Assembly (NCBI RefSeq): GCF_000418325.1
Contig: NC_021658.1
Location: forward strand, 3,534,001 to 3,598,000
Direction: 5' to 3'
DNA from: Sorangium cellulosum So0157-2
GTDB taxonomy: Bacteria; Myxococcota_A; Polyangia; Polyangiales; Polyangiaceae
Length of the DNA: 64,000 nt
The notes under the pieces are model-generated. The model was not told where the DNA came from. It made no database searches and worked only from the letters and a program-made list of their open reading frames with translations. The position numbers were made by a program, and so were the translations under genes. Positions 51,807 through 60,361 of the stretch are shown here, one piece after another (the stretch's first letter is position 1; the number at the start of each line of letters is the position of its first letter).

Positions 51807-52700
51807 ATGGATCTGCTCGCTCTCGCTGATTTCAGCCTCGTCGCCCGGCACGGGGGCTTCGGACGAGCCGCGCGCGCCGCGGGGCGCCCGAAAGCGACCC
51901 TGTCCCGCCGGGTCGCGGAGCTGGAGGCCGCCCTCGCCCTGCGGCTCTTCGAGCGCGGGGGGCGCACACTGAAGCTCACCGAGGAGGGACGGGCCCTCTT
52001 CGAGCGAACGGGGGCGTTGCTCACCGAGCTCGACGAGACCGCGGCGGCGATCGCCTCGGGTGGGGGCCGGCCGCGAGGCAAGCTGCGGATCAGCGCGCCT
52101 CTGCTCTTCTCGCAGATCGCGATGGGCAAGATCGCGGCCGGGTTCGCGCTGAAATATCCGGAGGTCCGGCTCGAGGTCACGACGGAAGATCGGAAAGTCG
52201 ATATGGTCGAGGAAGGTTACGACCTGGTGATCCGGGTCAATCCGGATCCGGATGAAAGCCTCGTCGGGCGGATCTTGCTGCGCGATCGGCTGGTCGTCGT
52301 CGCGAGCCCGGGCCTCGCCCGACCGGCGGACAACCTCGCTGTCCCGGCTGTCGTGCGGGGGGCAGGCGACCGGACCTCGGCCTGGGACGTCATGGCGCCG
52401 GCTGGAAGATCACGCATCGCGGTCGATCCAGTCCTGCGCCTGTCGTCGCTCATCATGGTCCGCGATGCTGTCCGAGCGGGCGTCGGCGCCGGACGCCTCC
52501 CCATTTCACTCGTGAGTCGCGATCTGGCCGCTGGGACTCTTGTGCATTGGGGCGATGTGGACGGCCCGGACATCGTCCTGTGGACGCTCTACCCGTCCCG
52601 GAGGCTGCTGAGCGCTCGTGTCTCCGCCTTCCTCGACCATTTGAAGGAAACCTTTCCCATGGGGAAGCCTGACGAGCTGGCGGCCTTCATCGGCGCATGA
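51807..52700 (+). CDS. LysR-family regulator, divergent from NmrA gene
   Basis: A 297-residue LysR regulator: M-D-L-L-A-L-A-D-F-S-L-V-A-R-H-G-G-F and A-T-L-S-R-R-V-A-E-L-E form the helix-turn-helix. The effector domain includes G-Y-D-L-V-I-R-V-N-P. Start ATG 51807 or GTG 51798. The NmrA-like target across the 100-base gap is deleted internally, so it may now be orphaned. Confidence 0.85.
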   Translation: MDLLALADFSLVARHGGFGRAARAAGRPKATLSRRVAELEAALALRLFERGGRTLKLTEEGRALFERTGALLTELDETAAAIASGGGRPRGKLRISAPLLFSQIAMGKIAAGFALKYPEVRLEVTTEDRKVDMVEEGYDLVIRVNPDPDESLVGRILLRDRLVVVASPGLARPADNLAVPAVVRGAGDRTSAWDVMAPAGRSRIAVDPVLRLSSLIMVRDAVRAGVGAGRLPISLVSRDLAAGTLVHWGDVDGPDIVLWTLYPSRRLLSARVSAFLDHLKETFPMGKPDELAAFIGA

Positions 52701-52728
52701 GGCGGCTGACCCCGCCGCGGGCGAGGCG

Positions 52729-52794
52729 TCACGCGCGGCGGGCGGTCGGGACCTCGTAGGCGAACGAGCCGCGCTCATCGAGGTGGTAGGCGGA
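52729..52794 (+). repeat. 66-bp direct repeat, left copy (3' end of phosphoesterase gene)
   Basis: Identical to 56245-56310, which is the last 21 codons and stop of the metallophosphoesterase gene. Here it stands alone, without the gene. Confidence 0.85.
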
Positions 52795-52920
52795 CCGCGC
52801 ACGAGGCCTCGGGGTCCCGGGCCATGTTCGATGGCCCGAGGAGGAAGACGTCAACAACGGGCTCGGCCGGGCAAACGGGCTCAGCCGTGCCTCCGCCGCT
52901 CCTCCTGTCTCAGCATGATG

Positions 52921-52945
52921 CCCCTGGGAAGCGGGGCCTCAGGGG
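52921..52945. terminator. Possible hairpin
   Basis: CCCCTG and CAGGGG can pair around a 13-base loop, just beside the left promoter-operator. No T-run, so only weakly supported. Confidence 0.3.
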
Positions 52946-52949
52946 CTGA

Positions 52950-52977
52950 TTGTTAACGTTAACAAAACGAATGTCAA
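52950..52977 (-). promoter_or_regulatory. Promoter with embedded palindromic operator, facing left
   Basis: On the minus strand TTGACA (52972-52977), 16 bases, then TAACAA (52950-52955). The 16-base perfect palindrome TTGTTAACGTTAACAA (52950-52965) spans the -10 and spacer, as a LacI-type operator would. No gene follows on that side before the 66-bp repeat. Confidence 0.6.
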
Positions 52978-53334
52978 TTCCAAACGGTCGCCGGCGACCG
53001 CCCTCGAGTCCCGGCGGCAGGCAGGTCTCTTGCCGGCGCGATGCGTTAAATCACGGCGCGTGCGTCGAGATGGGACGGGCATCGGGCCGCGGTTTCGTGG
53101 GCGTTGTAGAGCCGCCGTCACCGGCGCGCCGCGGCGCGACCACGAGCTGGCGATGTGGCCGCGACGCGGCGCGTTGTGCGCCAGCCGCCGATGCGCTGAT
53201 CGGCTTCGAGCTCGTCGATCGGGTCGGCGGTGATCGCGGCAAGGCGCCCGCCCATGTTCCCGCGGCGCTGCGGAGGAGCCCGCCAGCCGCGAGAACCCGC
53301 GGGATCGAGATACTTACGAACCTGTCGTTTTGAA
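52978..53334. other. Segment between the two promoter-operators
   Basis: No gene recognised on either strand. The outer 40 bases at each end are inverted copies of each other (palindrome, 7 bases, TGTCAATTC, then AAACG). Confidence 0.45.
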
Positions 53335-53362
53335 TTGACAGCGGTAATGTTAACGTTAACAT
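53335..53362 (+). promoter_or_regulatory. Promoter with embedded palindromic operator, facing GH127 gene
   Basis: TTGACA (53335-53340), 16 bases, TAACAT (53357-53362). The palindrome ATGTTAACGTTAACAT (53347-53362) covers spacer and -10. It points to the arabinofuranosidase gene about 400 bases on. A repressor bound here would block transcription. The leader 53363-53764 holds no gene I trust. Confidence 0.65.
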
Positions 53363-53764
53363 GGCCGCCGAGGGCTGTCCTTGTTGCTGCGTATTGCTCG
53401 GGTCGCCACGCGTACCGAGGCCTTCGTCGTCTGATCGATTTTTCGCACCAACTCTGTTCGCTCGGTCGTCGCGGAGGCGATCGCTGAACGATGGGGATGG
53501 GCATCGGGCCGAGGGGGCTCCACCAGAGGCTCCACCAGAGAACACGGCATACCGCGCTTGCTCGGCGGCTGTCGTGAAATATTGATTGCTGTTCATCGGG
53601 GGTGATTCCGTCGAAGATGCGGCGGTGCAGGCCACGTGGCCGGGTCACAACGCCTCGCGGTGTCTGTCTCGTTCTAGAGAGGAGGCCTCGTCGCTGGTTG
53701 GCGCGGCGCGGTCTCGTCCCGAATTTCCTGGATACAACGCATTCGAGATCTGAAGGGAACCATC

Positions 53765-56128
53765 ATGAGTAAGAGGATCCTGCAGTCCCGGCGCTCGCTC
53801 TCGGGCGCCGCCGCGCTGACTGTCTCGCTTCTGTTTGGAGCCCTCGCTCCAGGGGCGGCGTCCGCCGCTGACCCCGTCGAGAAGCTGCAGGAGTTCGCGC
53901 TGGACGAGGTGAGCGTGACCGACGCGTACTACCAGAACGTCTCTTCGAAAGAGATCGCGTACATCATGAGCCTCGACCCCAACCGACTTCTGGCGGGCTT
54001 CAAGGCGGTGTCGCAAGGAAAGGACCCTGGGAACTCGCCGGGCCTCAATCTCTACGGCGGGTGGGAGGGCGGCTGGAGCCTTCTGCGCGGGCACACGATC
54101 GGCCACTACCTGTCCGCCATGGCGCGAGCGTACAAACAACTCAAGAGCTCCGACGCGGGGCAGAGCGCCGCCATCGCGCAGAAGATCGACTACACGATCA
54201 GCCAATTGAAGTCATTTCAAGACGCGAGCCCCAAAGGATACCTGTTCGCGTCGCCGGAGACGCATTTCGACGTCATCGAGGGGAAGGCCAGCGGCTCCAG
54301 CTGGGCGCCATGGTACACGATGCACAAGATCATCGCAGGCCTCATCGACGTCTACGAGTTCGAAGGCAACGCAATGGCCCTCGAAATCGCGAGCAGGTTG
54401 GGGGACTGGACCTACAATCGCAGCTCATCCTGGAATGCGGACCTTCGAAGGAAGGTCCTGGGCGTCGAGTACGGCGGCATGAACGACTGCCTGTACGATC
54501 TGTACAGGCTGACGAACAACGCCAATCACCTGGCGGCGGCCCACATCTTCGACGAGGACTCGCTCTTCACTCCGATCTCTCAAGGCAACAACGTCCTGCC
54601 AGGCAAGCATGCCAATACACAGATCCCCAAGTTCATCGGCGCCATGAACCGCTATCGGACGCTGGGTCAAACGGAGAGCTTCTACTACACCGCGGCAGAG
54701 AAGTTCTGGACCATCGTGTTGAGGGATCACACCTATGTCACCGGTGGGAATAGCCAGCTCGAGCATTTTCACGAACCCGGGCAGCTGGACGCGCAGAGGG
54801 ACAACGTGAACAACGAGACGTGTAACTCGTACAACATGTTGAAGCTGTCGAGAGCGCTCTTCAAGGCCACGGGGGACGTCAAGTATGCCGACTACTACGA
54901 GCAGACCCACATCAACGAGATCATGTCCGCCGTCAATCCGACGAACGGAATGACGACCTACTTCAAGCCGATGGGGACCGGGTACTTCAAGCTGTTCGGG
55001 AAGCCGGAGGACACCTTCTGGTGCTGCAACGGGACCGGTATGGAGAACTACACCAAGCTCAATGACAGCTTGTACTTCCATGACGACACGGATCTGTACG
55101 TCAACATGTTCCTCAGCTCGACGTTGACTTGGTCCGCGCGGGGGCTGTCGTTGCAGCAGACCTCCAATTTCCCTGTCTCCGACAAGGCGGTTTTCGAGAT
55201 CACCGCTGCCCCGGCCGACGCGGTCGCGATCAACTTCAGGAAGCCCTCCTGGGTTGCCCGGTGTCAGCCCGTGACGATCACGGTCAACGGTCAGGCATGC
55301 GACGCAACGGAGGCGAACGGCTATCTCACGGTAAGTCGCACCTGGGAGCCCGGAGACAAGGTGGAGCTCGCGCTGCCAATGGAGGTGAAGGTGTCGAGGC
55401 TCCCCGACAACCCCAATGCGGTGGCGTTCGTCTACGGACCGGTCGTCTTGAGCGCCGGTCTCGGGACGGAGAGGATGCTGTCGGAGCCGCAGTGGGCGTC
55501 CGCGAAGGCTACCATCCCCGCAGGTGTCGTCATCAAAGACACCATCGGCATCAACAACGGTATCACGATCAACCAGTGGATCGCCGATATCGAGAACAAC
55601 TTGGTTCAAACCCCGGGTACGGTGGAGTTCACGCTGCGGAACACGGACTCCAATAATACGTTGAAGTTCACTCCGCACTACCAGCGATACGAAGATAGGT
55701 ACGGCATCTACTTCCGCCTCACCGGGACGGCGGGTGAAACCATCCCGGACGACGGCATGTGCGCGCCCTCTCCTGGAGCTGGCAAGCTGTGCGATAGCGT
55801 CTCGTCTTCGGAGAGCGGCGGTGCGACGGGCAGCGGCTCGACGGGCAGCGGAGCGACTGGCAGCGGAGCGACTGGCAGCGGCTCGACGGGCAGCGGCTCG
55901 ACGGGCAACGGCTCGACCGGCGGCGCGTCCGAGGACGGCTCCGGTGGATCGGGGGGCGCGGATGATGGCGCCACGGACCAGGGCAGCCCGGGTTGTTCCT
56001 GCGATCTCGGTCGTGCTTCGTCGGAACGCTGGCCATTCGCCGCGCTGTTCGGCCTCGGCCTGGTCGCGCGGCGCCGGGGGAGACGTCGTGAGGCGCCGCA
56101 GGGGTCGCGGACCTTTGGCGCGCTATAA
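53765..56128 (+). CDS. GH127 beta-L-arabinofuranosidase-type enzyme with MYXO-CTERM-like tail
   Basis: A 787-residue secreted enzyme of the GH127 (DUF1680) family, which removes beta-L-arabinofuranosyl units from plant glycans. Signal peptide 1-36 (A-A-S-A-A-D). Active-site marks: N-N-E-T-C-N-S-Y (about 348-354) and F-W-C-C-N-G-T-G (about 417-424), supplying the Glu and the Cys residues that bind zinc and form the nucleophile in known members. After about 670 comes a Ser/Gly/Thr linker, then G-C-S-C-D-L-G, a hydrophobic helix and R-R-R-G-R-R-R, a MYXO-CTERM sorting tail that anchors or sorts exported proteins. GAAGGGA upstream. Likely induced by arabinose-type sugars via the operator at 53347. 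Confidence 0.92.
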   Translation: MSKRILQSRRSLSGAAALTVSLLFGALAPGAASAADPVEKLQEFALDEVSVTDAYYQNVSSKEIAYIMSLDPNRLLAGFKAVSQGKDPGNSPGLNLYGGWEGGWSLLRGHTIGHYLSAMARAYKQLKSSDAGQSAAIAQKIDYTISQLKSFQDASPKGYLFASPETHFDVIEGKASGSSWAPWYTMHKIIAGLIDVYEFEGNAMALEIASRLGDWTYNRSSSWNADLRRKVLGVEYGGMNDCLYDLYRLTNNANHLAAAHIFDEDSLFTPISQGNNVLPGKHANTQIPKFIGAMNRYRTLGQTESFYYTAAEKFWTIVLRDHTYVTGGNSQLEHFHEPGQLDAQRDNVNNETCNSYNMLKLSRALFKATGDVKYADYYEQTHINEIMSAVNPTNGMTTYFKPMGTGYFKLFGKPEDTFWCCNGTGMENYTKLNDSLYFHDDTDLYVNMFLSSTLTWSARGLSLQQTSNFPVSDKAVFEITAAPADAVAINFRKPSWVARCQPVTITVNGQACDATEANGYLTVSRTWEPGDKVELALPMEVKVSRLPDNPNAVAFVYGPVVLSAGLGTERMLSEPQWASAKATIPAGVVIKDTIGINNGITINQWIADIENNLVQTPGTVEFTLRNTDSNNTLKFTPHYQRYEDRYGIYFRLTGTAGETIPDDGMCAPSPGAGKLCDSVSSSESGGATGSGSTGSGATGSGATGSGSTGSGSTGNGSTGGASEDGSGGSGGADDGATDQGSPGCSCDLGRASSERWPFAALFGLGLVARRRGRRREAPQGSRTFGAL

Positions 56129-56244
56129 GCCTCCACATCTGCCTGCGCCCGAGTGATCGTTCGCCGCTCCGGAGCCCGAGATCATCTTGCCCTCCTGGTC
56201 CCAGCCGTCGCCGCCCTCGCCCGGCGGCGACAGCGTGAAGGGCT

Positions 56245-56310
56245 TCACGCGCGGCGGGCGGTCGGGACCTCGTAGGCGAACGAGCCGCGCTCATCGAGGT
56301 GGTAGGCGGA
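56245..56310 (+). repeat. 66-bp direct repeat, right copy
   Basis: Matches 52729-52794. It covers the end of the phosphoesterase coding region (minus strand), including its stop codon. Bases 56129-56244 before it hold no gene. Confidence 0.85.
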
Positions 56311-57596
56311 GACGTCACGGTCGATCCGCCGCCCGCCGGCGCTCGTGAACATGCGCCGGGGAAAGACGCGCGCGCGGGCCTGCGCGGCGCCGGGGAGCAG
56401 CTCGAAGCGGCCGGCGCTGAAGCCGTGGAGGCGGGTCACGGCGCGGCCGCCGGGGCCGTCGTGCTCCTCGAGGCCGAAGAGGGAGGCGCCCTGCAGGGCG
56501 TGGCGCGCGTGGCCGCCGCCGTGGGCGGTCGAGGTGGCGGTGCCCTCGTGCATGTGGCCGAAGAAGTGGGCGGCGAAGCGACCGGCCGGGTCGACCTCCT
56601 GGCGGAACTCCTGGCGTGCCTGCGGGTGGAGCCACTCGGGCGGGTGGTGGGTGAGCAGCAGGTTGATGTGGTGGCGCTGCAACCACTCGGGGGCGTACTC
56701 GTCGCAGACGGCGTGGAGCTGGCGCGGGTCCACGGCGAGGCGCTCCTGGTAGTCGCCGCCGGTGAGCTGCAGGAAGGCCGAGTTGAGGCCGATGACGCCG
56801 AGCTCGAGGCCGTGGAGCGACAGCGAGTACGCGCTGTCGCCCGGCAGGAGGCCGAGCCTCCGGCGGTCGCGGACGTGCCACCGGCAGGAATCGACCCAGT
56901 CGGTGTAGGACCTGAAGATCTGCGCGAGGCGCTCGCGGTAGCCGAGGGAGTCCGGCGCGTCGAACACGCGGTCGCGCAGGCGCGCGTTGGCGTGCCACTG
57001 CGAGAGGGCGAGCACGTACGGATCGAGGTCGCTCGGGCGCTTCAGGTCGTGGTTGCCGGGCACGGTGATCAGCCGCGGCTGCGAGCCGAGCTGGTCGAAG
57101 CGCCGCCACAGCCTGTCGAGGGTGGCGTCGAGCTTCCCGAACTCGTCGCGGCTGCCGCACTGGGTCAGGTCGCCGGTGAACAGCACGAGGTCCCACGGGC
57201 CGCACACGTCGTGCAGGCGCTCGAGGTCGTCGAACACAGCCAGCCGCCGCCCGGCAGGCTGCGCCCGCGGCGGAGCTCGGCCAGGTGCTCGGCGAGCCAG
57301 GCGTCGTCGGCTCGCCATAAAGCAGGCACCGCCGCGTTGACGCCGGCGAGCGCGGCGATCAGCAGGTTCGCGTTGTTGCCGATCAGGCCGGTGGCGAAGC
57401 GGTTGTTCACGTCGCGGCCGTCGACGTGGTCGGCGTTGAAGAGCTGGAGCAGCCGCCGGAGGCCGGCCTCGTCGAGCTTCCCGAGGGAGCCCTCGATCAG
57501 CGTGCGCGCTCGCGCGAGCGCGTCCTCCCGCCGGGCGATGCGCTCCGGGTGCAGCTGGGCCCGCGTCTGGAGCAACACCTGGTGGCGATCGAGCAT
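56245..57596 (-). pseudogene. Calcineurin-like metallophosphoesterase, frameshifted
   Basis: The N-terminal 110 codons (from ATG 57596: M-L-D-R-H-Q-V-L-L-Q, then L-L-Q-L-F-N-A-D-H-V-D-G-R) and the phosphoesterase domain are in different frames. The shift is at about 57240-57260, where one base would join R-R-G to P-A-G-R-R-L-A-V-F. The catalytic part is whole: L-F-T-G-D-L-T-Q-C-G (Asp), V-P-G-N-H-D-L-K (Asn-His), T-H-H-P-P-E-W and F-F-G-H-M-H-E-G (metal ligands). The unusual N-terminal helical domain is seen in other myxobacterial phosphoesterases. The error may be real or from assembly. Confidence 0.75.
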
Positions 57597-57693
57597 AGGC
57601 GGCGACTATATCCCGGCGCGGCCCCCGTCGGCGCGCCTCGCGCGAGCGGGCGTGGCCCTGGCCGGGCGAGGCCATCCGAGCGATCATGCCCTC

Positions 57694-58374
57694 GTGGAAG
57701 CCCTGCTCCTCTCCGCGCTGGGGGTCGCGCTGACGCTCGGCCTCGGCGGGGCCGGGCTTCGATGGGCGCTGCGGCGCGCCGAGCGAGAGCGCCTGCGCCG
57801 GGCGTGCGTCGACGCGATCGCGCGGCTGCGGCCAGCCCGCTTCACCGCCGCGAGGGGCCGAGCGGTGCCCGTCGGCGAGCCGCTCGTCGCGCCCTTCAGC
57901 GGGCGCCCGTGCGTCGCCTTCCGGGTCGTGCGCTGGCGGCAGGAGCGCAAGGGCGGCTTCGGCCGCAACAACCTGGGCTTCGTCTGGGTCGTCGACGACG
58001 ACGCCGAGTGGGCCTCGGACTTCGCCCTCGACGACGGCACGGGCCAGGCGCTCGTCCGCCCGAGCGGCCACGTGCGCTTCGATCTCGCGGACGCCGAACC
58101 GCCCCCGGACGCCGCCCGCCACGTCGACGCCTTTCGCGAGCGCTACGGCCACGAGCGCGCGTCGTTCTTCGCCGGCTTTCACGGCGCGGTTCGCTACCGG
58201 GAGACGGTCATCGAGGTGGGGCACCCCGTGCTCGTCGCGGGCGCCGCCGCCGTCTCGAGCCGGCGCGACGCGAACGACGAGCGGGACGGCCATCGCGCGC
58301 CGCCGCGGCCCATCGAGCTTCGGCCCGACGACGACCCGCTCTACATCGGCGACGGCCGGCGACCGGACGCGTGA
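57694..58374 (+). CDS. GIDE-domain membrane protein
   Basis: A 226-residue protein. One N-terminal membrane helix (about 4-24: A-L-L-L-S-A-L-G-V-A-L-T-L), an Arg-rich stretch, then a domain with A-P-F-S-G-R-P-C-V-A-F-R-V (about 65-78), D-F-A-L-D-D-G-T-G-Q-A-L-V and Y-R-E-T-V-I-E-V-G-H-P-V, the pattern of the GIDE/MAPL domain found in E3-like and bacterial membrane proteins. No RING finger, so not a ligase. Role unknown. GTG start 57694; tail acidic. Confidence 0.7.
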   Translation: MEALLLSALGVALTLGLGGAGLRWALRRAERERLRRACVDAIARLRPARFTAARGRAVPVGEPLVAPFSGRPCVAFRVVRWRQERKGGFGRNNLGFVWVVDDDAEWASDFALDDGTGQALVRPSGHVRFDLADAEPPPDAARHVDAFRERYGHERASFFAGFHGAVRYRETVIEVGHPVLVAGAAAVSSRRDANDERDGHRAPPRPIELRPDDDPLYIGDGRRPDA

Positions 58375-58519
58375 TCCCCGATGTCCACCGCGGTGGACGA
58401 CCTCGTGTAGGAGAGCGCCCGCGTCGCGCGCGCAAGTCGACGGAATCCCGGTTCGCCTCCATCTCGGCCGCCGCCCCCGAGCGCGCCTCGGAGCACCACC
58501 GGCCAGGGATCCGGAGCGA
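58375..58519. other. Short non-coding stretch
   Basis: No feature seen. Adjoins two repeats that fill most of 58520-58896. Confidence 0.4.
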
Positions 58520-58605
58520 GAGTGCAACGCAAAGGCGCAAAGACGCAAAGACGCAAAAAAAAGATTTGTAGTTTGGCGCCTTTGCGCCTTTGCGCCTTTG
58601 CGTTT
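58520..58605. repeat. Large hairpin built of 9-base units
   Basis: Left arm has three CGCAAAGNC-type units (CGCAAAGGCGCAAAGACGC...), right arm the complement (GCGCCTTTGCGCCTTTGCG). Loop near ATTTGTAG. The stem is about 32 bases with two mismatches. Not a gene; a known kind of dispersed structured repeat. Confidence 0.8.
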
Positions 58606-58675
58606 ATTTCTCTATCGCTCGTGAGGCAGAACCCTGGCGGGAGTTCTGATCCACGGAACGAATTAGGGCACCACC

Positions 58676-58880
58676 CCTGCAGGTCGCTGCCGCCTGGTCT
58701 GGACTACCGCCCGGCCGACCTGCACGTCGCCGCCGTCTGGTCAGGACCACCCCCGGGCCGACCTGCATGTCGCAGCGGCCTGGTCAGGACCACCCCCCGG
58801 CCGACCTGCATGTCGCCGCCGTCCGGTCAGGACCACCCCCCGGCCGACCTGCAGGTCGCTGCGGTCCGGCCGCGACCCCA
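58676..58880 (+). repeat. 43-bp tandem repeat, about 4.8 units
   Basis: Units start CCTGCAGGTCG or CCTGCATGTCG at 58676, 58719, 58762, 58805 and 58848, exactly 43 bases apart. Each contains GGTCAGGACCACCCC and a near-palindromic GACCTGCAGGTC. It lies just past the end of the TPR lipoprotein gene. Confidence 0.9.
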
Positions 58881-58896
58881 TTCCCCTTCCATCCCC

Positions 58897-60186
58897 TCAT
58901 CGCGGCTCCGCCGGCCTCCCCGCGCCGGCGGCGGGCACGTCGAGCGGCACGGTCGTCGCGCAGGTCCCCGCCGCGACCTCCACCGTGCGCCCGGCGAGCT
59001 TCACCCTGGCCGCGTCCCGGCCCCCCGCGCGGCTCAGCCGCACGAGCTCCCGGCCCGTCTTCGCGTCGTAGAAGAGCTCCTCGGTCTCGAGCCGCCCGGG
59101 GTCGCACGCGTCGGCCCCCGCTTCGTCCGCGCTCTTCCAGGCGCGGAGCTCCGCCTCGACCGTCACGTGCACCACGTCGGGCTCGAACCGCACCTCGAGC
59201 CGCTCCTCGGGGATACACGCCATCCGGTTCATCGCCGTGAGGTCCGTCGCCCGCAACACCATGCCCGCATGGAAAATGAGCAGCGCGCCGTCCGGCCGCG
59301 ACAGGACGTGATCCTCGATCTCGCCCTGGGTGCTGTTCAGGTACCGCGTCAGCAGCCACGGCGAAGGGCCCGCGCAGCGATCCGCGCCGTGGCGCTCGCA
59401 GAGCGAGCGCCGCGCCTCGGCCTCCGTCGCGGGCTCCTTCGGCTCCACCTTCGGGTCGTTGTCCCGGTAGAGCTGCTCATAGGCGTCGAGCCAGCCCCGC
59501 GCGACGATGAGCCTCGGCGCGAGGAAGTCGCCTCTGGACGGGGCCTCGCGGCGCTCGACGAGCACGCCGCACGGCATGCCGGGGCCCGCCTTGGCCTTGG
59601 CCGCGGCCGTGGGCGACAGGAGGAACGACCGGGCGAAGGCGGCGCGGGCCAGCTCGGCCTCGCCGCGCAGCTCGTCGAGCAGACCGAGGTTGTACCAGAT
59701 CTGGGCGGCGAGCTTGTCGTCGGGCCCGAGCTGCTCGGCGCGGTGCAGGTCGGCGGCGGCCGCGTCGAGGTCCGCGCCGAGGCGCATCCGGGCGTGGCCG
59801 CGCTCGGCGAGGGCGCGCGGCTCGTTCGGCATCGCGGCGAGCGCGCGGTCGAAGGCGGCGATCGCCTCGGCGTACCGGCCCTCGCGCGCGGCGGCGCGGC
59901 CCTGGCCGAGGGCGCCGAGGTACGCCGCGCGATCCACCGGCGCCGCCTCGACGCGAGGCGACCCGGGCAGCGCGGCGGCCGAGCCGCTGGGCGCGAGGGC
60001 GGGCGCCGCGGCGCCGCCCGAGGCGATCGGGGCGACGGCCGCGTCGCTCGAGGCGGCGGCCGGAGCCGCGGCGCCGGCGAGCGCCTCGGGCGCCGGCTGG
60101 AGCGCGGCCGAGGGATCCGGCGCGCAGTCGCGGCACCCGGACGCGGCGAGGATCAGAACGAGCGGCAGTGGACGACACACACGCAT
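58897..60186 (-). CDS. TPR-repeat lipoprotein
   Basis: A 429-residue lipoprotein (lipobox A-A-S-G-C). After an Ala/Pro-rich linker, residues about 85-195 form three TPR helix pairs (A-A-R-E-G-R-Y-A-E-A-I-A-A-F-D-R-A-L, A-L-A-E-R-G-H-A-R, L-A-R-A-A-F-A-R-S). The rest, with C-G-V-L-V-E-R-R and R-S-L-C-E-R-H-G, is a second unrecognised domain with several Cys. TPRs bind partner proteins. It stands alone. Confidence 0.75.
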   Translation of the reverse strand: MRVCRPLPLVLILAASGCRDCAPDPSAALQPAPEALAGAAAPAAASSDAAVAPIASGGAAAPALAPSGSAAALPGSPRVEAAPVDRAAYLGALGQGRAAAREGRYAEAIAAFDRALAAMPNEPRALAERGHARMRLGADLDAAAADLHRAEQLGPDDKLAAQIWYNLGLLDELRGEAELARAAFARSFLLSPTAAAKAKAGPGMPCGVLVERREAPSRGDFLAPRLIVARGWLDAYEQLYRDNDPKVEPKEPATEAEARRSLCERHGADRCAGPSPWLLTRYLNSTQGEIEDHVLSRPDGALLIFHAGMVLRATDLTAMNRMACIPEERLEVRFEPDVVHVTVEAELRAWKSADEAGADACDPGRLETEELFYDAKTGRELVRLSRAGGRDAARVKLAGRTVEVAAGTCATTVPLDVPAAGAGRPAEPR

Positions 60187-60361
60187 CGGTCGCCCAGGAT
60201 AACCGGAAACCGCGCGCCAGGGCCGGACCGCAGACCGGAGACCGCACGCCAGGCCTGCCTCGGGACCGCGGACCGCCAGCCCTGCGCGTGCGGAGCCTGC
60301 TCGGGCACCTCTTCGCGGCCGACTGGCGGGGATTGCGCGAGCCGCCTCTGGCTCGGGATAA

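Noticed and set aside
52729..52794. A small gene end
   Set aside because: It is only the duplicated 3' end of the phosphoesterase gene.
53361..53585. Cys-rich 74-residue frame right after the GH127 promoter
   Set aside because: No ribosome site and no family; most likely leader sequence.
58676..58880. Possible CRISPR array
   Set aside because: Units are contiguous 43-base repeats with no unique spacers and no cas genes nearby.
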